Shown: positions 59,753 to 64,000 of the stretch, one piece after another | How positions within the stretch are numbered: position 1 is the first letter of the stretch | Layout of the letters: each line of letters begins with the position of its first letter | From: Sphaerisporangium perillae | GTDB lineage: Bacteria > Actinomycetota > Actinomycetes > Streptosporangiales > Streptosporangiaceae | DNA length: 64,000 nt | Direction: 5' to 3' | Assembly: GCF_023276435.1 (NCBI RefSeq) | Contig: NZ_JALLPO010000004.1 | Coordinates: forward strand, 1 to 64,000 | The notes under the pieces: model-generated | Database searches by the model: none | Told to the model about the DNA's origin: nothing | Seen by the model: the letters and a program-made list of their open reading frames with translations, nothing else | Program-made: the position numbers and the translations under genes

Positions 59753-60633
59753 ATGTCCTCCTGGTCGGCGCTCGTGCCGAGATAGGCGCGGATGACCTCC
59801 GGATCGCTCTGCACCTCTTCGGGGGTGCCGTCGGCGATGCGGCGGCCGAAGTCCAGCACGGTGATCCGGTCGGCGACGCGCATGACCATGCCCATGTCGT
59901 GCTCGACGAGCAGGATCGAGATGCCGAGGCTCTCCCTGACGGCGCCGATCAGCCGCGCCATCTCCAGCCGCTCGCCGCCGTTCATCCCGGCCACGGGCTC
60001 GTCGAGCAGCAGCAGCCGGGGCTCCATGCACAGGGCGCGGGCCAGCTCGACCCGTTTCTGCACCCCGTACGGCAGGAGCCCGACGGGGGTGCCGAGGCGT
60101 TCGCCGAGGCCCACGAACTCTGCGATCTCCCGGGCCCGCGCCTGGTGCCGCGACCACTCCCGGCGGGCCGACGGCAGGCGCAGGCCGGCCGAGACGAATC
60201 CGCTCCTGGTCAGCCGGTGCCGGCCGAGCATGAGGTTGTCCAGCACCGGCAGGTGGCGGGACAGGGCGATGTTCTGGAACGTGCGGGCGACGCCGAGCGC
60301 CGCGATGCGGTGGGGCGGCAGCGCCGTGAGTTCGGCGCCGGCGAAGTGGACGCTGCCCGAGGTCGCCTTGTACACCCCGGACAGCACGTTGAAGCAGGTG
60401 GACTTGCCGGCGCCGTTCGGCCCGATGACCGCGTGCACGCTGCCGGGCGCGACGGCGAAGCTGACCTCGGAGAGGGCGGTCAGCCCCGCGAACCGGACCG
60501 TGACGTCGCGCACGTCGAGCAGTGAGGGCTCCTCGGGGTCGCGGGGCCGTGGGGACGGCGTGGAGTGGGGCGCGTCGTCCGGCTCGGTGTCCGCGGACTC
60601 CGGCATACCGTCCGGTTGGTATGACGTGGTCAT
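59749..60633 (-). CDS. Branched-chain-amino-acid-type ABC ATPase (LivG family)
   Basis: A 294-residue ATPase: VRFAGLTALSEVSFAVAPGS, Walker A GPNGAGKST, VARTFQNIALSRHLPVLDNL, Walker B LLLLDEPVAGMN and switch His in LLVEHDMGMVM. The LivG signature LPYGVQKRVELARAL replaces the common LSGGQ. The first 38 residues are an acidic, Pro-rich extension of no known role. ATGA overlaps join it to both neighbours. Confidence 0.93.
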   Translation of the reverse strand: MTTSYQPDGMPESADTEPDDAPHSTPSPRPRDPEEPSLLDVRDVTVRFAGLTALSEVSFAVAPGSVHAVIGPNGAGKSTCFNVLSGVYKATSGSVHFAGAELTALPPHRIAALGVARTFQNIALSRHLPVLDNLMLGRHRLTRSGFVSAGLRLPSARREWSRHQARAREIAEFVGLGERLGTPVGLLPYGVQKRVELARALCMEPRLLLLDEPVAGMNGGERLEMARLIGAVRESLGISILLVEHDMGMVMRVADRITVLDFGRRIADGTPEEVQSDPEVIRAYLGTSADQEDM

Positions 60634-61451
60634 GCCGACCACCTCGCGATCTTGAGGCGCGCGGGCGCGAGTTTCCGGGGCTCCTCGTCCTGCGGGCCGG
60701 TGATGCCGAGGTAGCGCCGCCGCACCTCGTCCCCCGCCGCCAGCTCGGCGGTCGGGCCTTCCAGCACCACCTCGCCCACCTCCAGCACGTAGGCGTAGGA
60801 GGCCAGGGACATGGCCAGCGTGACGTTCTGCTCGATCAGCAGCACCGAGGTGCCGCGTGCGTTGATCTCCTTGACGGTCTGGGCGATGCGGGCCGCCACC
60901 AGCGGAGCCAGGCCGAGCGTGGGCTCGTCCAGGAGCAGCATCGAGGGACGGGCCATCAGGGCCCTGCCGATCGCGAGCATCTGCTGCTCGCCGCCCGACA
61001 GCAGCCCCGCGCGCTGGTGGGCGCGCTCGGCCAGGACCGGGAACAGGGCGAGGACCTCCTCGCGCGCCGCCGCCGACTCCTTGGCGCCGCGCGCGCCGAG
61101 CCCGCCGGCGCGCAGGTTCTCCTCCACGGTCATCCTGGCGAACACCCGCCGCCCCTCGGGGACCTGCGTCACGCCGCGGGCCACCACGGCGGGCGCGGGA
61201 AGGCCGGACAGTCGAGTCCCCGCCCAGGAGATCACCCCGCCGCCGACCGAACCTCGGTGGAAGCGCAGCGTCCCCGAGATCGCCCGTAACAGGGTGCTCT
61301 TCCCCGCGCCGTTCGCGCCCAGGACGGCGACGATCGATCCGGGAGGCACCCGTAAGGTCACCTCGCGCAGAGCGCGTACCGGGCCGTAGTTCACCGCCAG
61401 ATCGCGGACCGCCAGCCCGGCGTCGCCGGGCGGGGGCGCCGTGACGTCCAT
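60630..61451 (-). CDS. Branched-chain-amino-acid-type ABC ATPase (LivF family)
   Basis: A 273-residue ATPase: Walker A GANGAGKST, VTQVPEGRRVFARMTVEENL (LivF hallmark), signature LSGGEQQMLAIGRAL, Walker B MLLLDEPTLGLA and LLIEQNV. It is the first gene of the operon, with AGGAGGAG just before ATG 61451. It is divergent from a PucR-type regulator, with a perfect palindrome in between. Confidence 0.94.
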   Translation of the reverse strand: MDVTAPPPGDAGLAVRDLAVNYGPVRALREVTLRVPPGSIVAVLGANGAGKSTLLRAISGTLRFHRGSVGGGVISWAGTRLSGLPAPAVVARGVTQVPEGRRVFARMTVEENLRAGGLGARGAKESAAAREEVLALFPVLAERAHQRAGLLSGGEQQMLAIGRALMARPSMLLLDEPTLGLAPLVAARIAQTVKEINARGTSVLLIEQNVTLAMSLASYAYVLEVGEVVLEGPTAELAAGDEVRRRYLGITGPQDEEPRKLAPARLKIARWSA

Positions 61452-61554
61452 GTGCTCCTCCTGAGAGTCGGTGAGGCACACACAAACGCCGTACGCGCAC
61501 CGTCGTCCAGATGCGGCGGTGAAGTCGGGACGGGTGCCCACCGTCGCGGGAAGG

Positions 61555-61576
61555 CCGTTGTGCACGGGCACAACGG
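61555..61576. promoter_or_regulatory. Perfect palindrome in the liv/PucR divergent promoter
   Basis: CCGTTGTGC (61555-61563), spacer ACGG, GCACAACGG (61568-61576): 9-bp arms without mismatch in the middle of the 185-bp divergent space. The regulator encoded at 61637 is the natural candidate to bind it. Confidence 0.65.
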
Positions 61577-61636
61577 CACGTCACGAAACGAAACCGAACC
61601 TTGTTCCGGACAGGGGCGGATGGCAGTCTCTGAAAG

Positions 61637-62848
61637 ATGGCCGCCAAGCGCAAGGAGCACGTGGACCAGAAGGTGCGCCACGTATTACGCATCGCCGCCG
61701 CACGGCTGCTCGACCGCCTTCCCGAACTGGCCGACGAGCTGGTCAAACGGGTTCGGGAGGGCGACGAGGCCTACCGCAGGGTCGTCACGCTCGAAGAGCA
61801 CTGGCGAAGCACCGAGGAGGGCCTGCGCATCGGCATCGAGGCGATCCTGCAGCGGCCCGCGGAACGCCGTGACCTGGAGTACGCCCGGTCGATGGCGAGC
61901 CGCCGCGCCGAACAGGGGCTGCCCCTGGACTCGCTCATGCGCATGTACCGCCTCGCGGCGCAGGTCACCTGGGCCGGGTTCGTCGAGCTGATCGAGCGCG
62001 AGCACCCCGAGCTGCTCGGAGCCCTGGTGCGCACGGCGTCCCACGTCTGGCACGCGATCGACCGGCAGGCCCTGACGGCCGCCGAGACCTACCGGCGCCG
62101 AGAGAAGGAGCTGCTCGGCCGGAGCAACGAGCGGGTGAACGCCCTACTGGACGACCTGCTGGAGGGCACCGGCGACGCGGCCGTCCCCCGCTCCGCCGCC
62201 GCCGCGCTGGACCTGCCCGAGCGCGGCCGTTATGCGGTCGTCACAATCAGGCTCCCCGTGCGCCACGGCGGCCTGGGCGCCGGCGTGGACGGCCACCCCG
62301 AGACGCTCGGGCCGATGCGGCTGCTGTGGCGCATGCGCACCCAGTACGAGGTGGCCGTCGTCGCGCTCGGCGACGGCACGCTGGACGAGCTGATCGAAGG
62401 CATGACCCCCGGGGTGTACGGCCCGGCCGGCGTCAGCCCTGTCGTCGACGGGCTGGAGGAGCTGGCCTCCGCCAGGAAGCTCGCCGAGCTGGCCATGCGC
62501 ACCTGCTCCGGCTGCGGCCCGCAGATCGCCCGGCTGGACCGGCGCCTGCCGGCCGCGCTGGTGGTCTCCCAGCCCGAGCTCTCCGGCCGCCTGACCGCAG
62601 AGGTCCTCGGCGCGCTGCTCGCCCTCGACCCGCCCGACCGCGAGATCCTGCTCGCCACGCTCTCGGCGTGGCTGCGCTGCGAGGGATCGGCCGCGCGCGC
62701 GGCCGGGCAGCTGTACTGCCACCGCAACACCGTCTTCAACCGCATCCGCCGCGTCGAACAGCTCACCGGCCGCTCGGTGTCCCGCCCTCGCGACATCGTC
62801 GAACTCGCCCTGGCCCTGGAGGCCGTCCGCCTCCTCCCGGTGGTCTGA
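61637..62848 (+). CDS. PucR/CdaR-type transcriptional regulator
   Basis: A 403-residue protein. Residues 1-165 form a helical sensor-like region (RRAEQGLPLDSLMRMYRLAA, VWHAIDRQALTAAETYRRRE), residues about 190-290 a GGDEF-like degenerate middle region, and the C-terminus a PucR HTH (GSAARAAGQLYCHRNTVFNR, IRRVEQLTGRSVSRPRD). Such regulators often control divergent uptake or catabolic operons in response to the substrate, here the liv-type importer. Confidence 0.88.
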   Translation: MAAKRKEHVDQKVRHVLRIAAARLLDRLPELADELVKRVREGDEAYRRVVTLEEHWRSTEEGLRIGIEAILQRPAERRDLEYARSMASRRAEQGLPLDSLMRMYRLAAQVTWAGFVELIEREHPELLGALVRTASHVWHAIDRQALTAAETYRRREKELLGRSNERVNALLDDLLEGTGDAAVPRSAAAALDLPERGRYAVVTIRLPVRHGGLGAGVDGHPETLGPMRLLWRMRTQYEVAVVALGDGTLDELIEGMTPGVYGPAGVSPVVDGLEELASARKLAELAMRTCSGCGPQIARLDRRLPAALVVSQPELSGRLTAEVLGALLALDPPDREILLATLSAWLRCEGSAARAAGQLYCHRNTVFNRIRRVEQLTGRSVSRPRDIVELALALEAVRLLPVV

Positions 62849-62933
62849 CCCGCTCGCGAACCGGAACGCACGGGCGGCGCGCCGTGGCGGCGCGGGCGCG
62901 TGGGCAAGGGCGGCCCCGGCGCTGACCGGCGTT

Positions 62934-62975
62934 TGGACGTCCGTTGACCCCTCTCCTCCTAGCGTGGCCGTAACC
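62934..62975 (+). promoter_or_regulatory. Promoter-like element shared with 55007-55052
   Basis: CGTCC (62938-62942), 17 bases, TAGCGT (62960-62965), followed by GGCCGTAACCGG. It lies 64 bp before the GTG of the PAP2 gene. The agreement with the copy upstream of the propeller lipoprotein extends over more than 40 bases. Confidence 0.5.
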
Positions 62976-63028
62976 GGTCGCACCCGGCGCCGCGCGCCGG
63001 CGCGAGGAACGAGATCGGAACACCGCCT

Positions 63029-63706
63029 GTGGCCAGAAGAGCGCTCGACACCCTGGGGCTTCCGCTGCTGCTGTTCGCCCTCGCGCTGGCCCTCGGCCTC
63101 GCCGCCAGGACCGCCGAATGGACCGGAGTCGATCTGCGCCTGGACGAGGCCGTGCGCGGCGCGCGGAGCGGACCGCTGACGGTGGCGGCCCAGGTGCTGA
63201 ACGCCGGCTTCGTCCCGCCCGCGGGGGTGGCGATGATCGCGCTGCTCACCGCCTACCTGTTCCTGGCCCGGCGCCCTCGCACGGCGGTGATCACGTTCCT
63301 GCTGGTGTCGGTGGGCTGGACGGTCAACTCGGTGCTGAAGGCGCTGATCGACCGGCCTCGGCCCCCGGTCGCCTTCCAGCTCGTCCCGCAGCTCGGGCAC
63401 GACAGCTTCCCGAGCGGCCACGTGGCGCTCACGATGTCGCTGGCCATCGCCCTGGCCTTCCTCGCCCGCCGCACCCGCTACTTCCGGCTCGTCGTCGTGC
63501 TGGGGGTCCTGCTGGTGGTCGCGCAGGCGATGGCGCGCCTGTACCTTGGCGTCCACTATCCGACGGACGTGGCCGGATCCATCCTCGCCAGCACGGCGGG
63601 CGCCGGCGCGGTGCTGCGGCTGAGCGACCGATTCGGCGCCGGGCCGGGCCCCGGCCTCCCCGGTCGCGAGGACAGCCGGCGCTCGGTCACCGGGCTGCCG
63701 TCCTAG
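63029..63706 (+). CDS. PAP2-family membrane phosphatase
   Basis: A 225-residue integral membrane protein with about six helices and the three phosphatase signatures: KALIDRPRPP (KxxxxxxRP), FPSGH (PSGH) and ARLYLGVHYPTD (SRxxxxxHxxxD, with the first Ser as Ala). It would dephosphorylate a lipid such as phosphatidic acid or undecaprenyl pyrophosphate. GTG start. Confidence 0.9.
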   Translation: MARRALDTLGLPLLLFALALALGLAARTAEWTGVDLRLDEAVRGARSGPLTVAAQVLNAGFVPPAGVAMIALLTAYLFLARRPRTAVITFLLVSVGWTVNSVLKALIDRPRPPVAFQLVPQLGHDSFPSGHVALTMSLAIALAFLARRTRYFRLVVVLGVLLVVAQAMARLYLGVHYPTDVAGSILASTAGAGAVLRLSDRFGAGPGPGLPGREDSRRSVTGLPS

Positions 63707-63722
63707 CGTCACAGATGTGACG
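63707..63722. promoter_or_regulatory. Short perfect inverted repeat after the PAP2 gene
   Basis: CGTCACA-GA-TGTGACG directly follows the PAP2 stop codon. It could be a small terminator hairpin or an operator for the gene at 63836. No U tract follows. Confidence 0.35.
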
Positions 63723-63835
63723 TCGGCGCCGCGAAAGGGGTGCGCCGGGACGAGTCGCCATATGGAATGGACTTGAGGTCCACGCCGGGCAGGCGCGGCG
63801 CCGGCAGCACCGATCGAGCCAGGAGGAGCCCCCCA

Positions 63836-64000
63836 GTGGACGAGGTCTGCGTGCGGATCGACGCACCCCCCAGGAAGGTGTGGGACCTGATCACCGACGT
63901 CACCCGTTACGGCGAGTGGAGCCCGGAGAGCAGGGGAGGGCGCTGGCTGGCGGGCGTGGGCGGCCGGGTGGGCGCCTCCTTCGTCGGCCGCAACCGCCGC
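63836..64000 (+). CDS. SRPBCC/polyketide-cyclase-fold protein, partial at the window edge
   Basis: The first 55 codons from GTG 63836, after AGGAGGAG: VCVRIDAPPRKVWDLITDVT and RYGEWSPESRGGRW are the usual start of SRPBCC (START/Bet v1-like) proteins. The remainder is outside the window. Many such stand-alone proteins bind lipophilic ligands and are not linked to polyketides. Confidence 0.8.
   Translation, partial: MDEVCVRIDAPPRKVWDLITDVTRYGEWSPESRGGRWLAGVGGRVGASFVGRNRR

Noticed and set aside
63707-63722. CRP-type operator
   Set aside because: The arms are TCACA and TGTGA in the wrong order and spacing for a TGTGA-N6-TCACA site; it is kept only as an unassigned inverted repeat.

Overview
The window is very GC-rich with dense, often ATGA/GTGA-overlapping genes, GTG starts, SARP and BTAD-type regulators and a complete type II polyketide synthase. 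This points to a filamentous actinomycete. Details such as the DrrAB exporter, the dedicated carboxylase and the IS families would fit Streptosporangiales (Nonomuraea, Actinomadura and relatives), but the genus cannot be fixed from sequence reading alone.

Region 1 (1-23.4 kb) is an organosulfur-scavenging island bounded by a 1,196-bp direct repeat (1-1196 and 22015-23210, two mismatches). The left unit is a LysR regulator divergent from two NtaA/SnaA/DszA-type FMN monooxygenases, a dipeptide-type ABC importer (binding lipoprotein, two permeases, double ATPase), a wrecked and an intact SfnB/DszC-type flavoprotein, an SsuD-type monooxygenase and a flavin reductase. The right unit has an OsmC-like protein, a second SsuD-type monooxygenase, a polar-amino-acid-type ABC importer and a GNAT acetyltransferase. 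Between and beside them lie IS remnants and several genes that kept both ends but lost their middles. The left repeat copy ends in a truncated acetyltransferase and the right copy begins in a truncated oxidoreductase. That is the geometry expected if a circular DNA integrated by a single crossover.

Region 2 (23.4-27.05 kb) holds small accessory genes: a VOC / AraC / VOC group that looks like a decayed tandem duplication, a pyridoxamine-oxidase-like protein, a DUF1801 fragment, a DUF3841 protein and the 3' half of an IS5-type transposase that abuts the polyketide cluster.

Region 3 (27.08-54.98 kb) is a type II PKS cluster. It has KS-alpha, chain-length factor and ACP; a full in-cluster acetyl-CoA carboxylase (fused carboxyltransferase, biotin carrier, biotin carboxylase); an acyltransferase and a KSIII homologue with Ser in place of the catalytic Cys (DpsC-like); an ActIII-like ketoreductase; and a didomain aromatase/cyclase. 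Late steps are represented by two flavin hydroxylases, an acyl-CoA ligase fused to an ABM oxygenase, two O-methyltransferases, a FabL-like reductase, another SDR, an aldo/keto reductase, an epimerase-like protein, two kynurenine-formamidase-fold 'cyclases' and a SnoaL-like protein. Export is by DrrAB under a TetR repressor. A SARP activator is encoded centrally, and TCGAG-type heptamers phased at 11 bp lie in seven intergenic regions, marking its likely regulon. No glycosyltransferase or deoxysugar genes are present, so a non-glycosylated, reduced, multiply oxygenated and O-methylated polycyclic aromatic compound with a non-acetate starter is the best inference. I cannot name the product.

Region 4 (55-64 kb) looks like ordinary flanking genome: a beta-propeller lipoprotein, a branched-chain-amino-acid-type ABC importer (livFGHMK order) divergent from a PucR-type regulator across a perfect 9-bp palindrome, a PAP2 phosphatase and the start of an SRPBCC protein.
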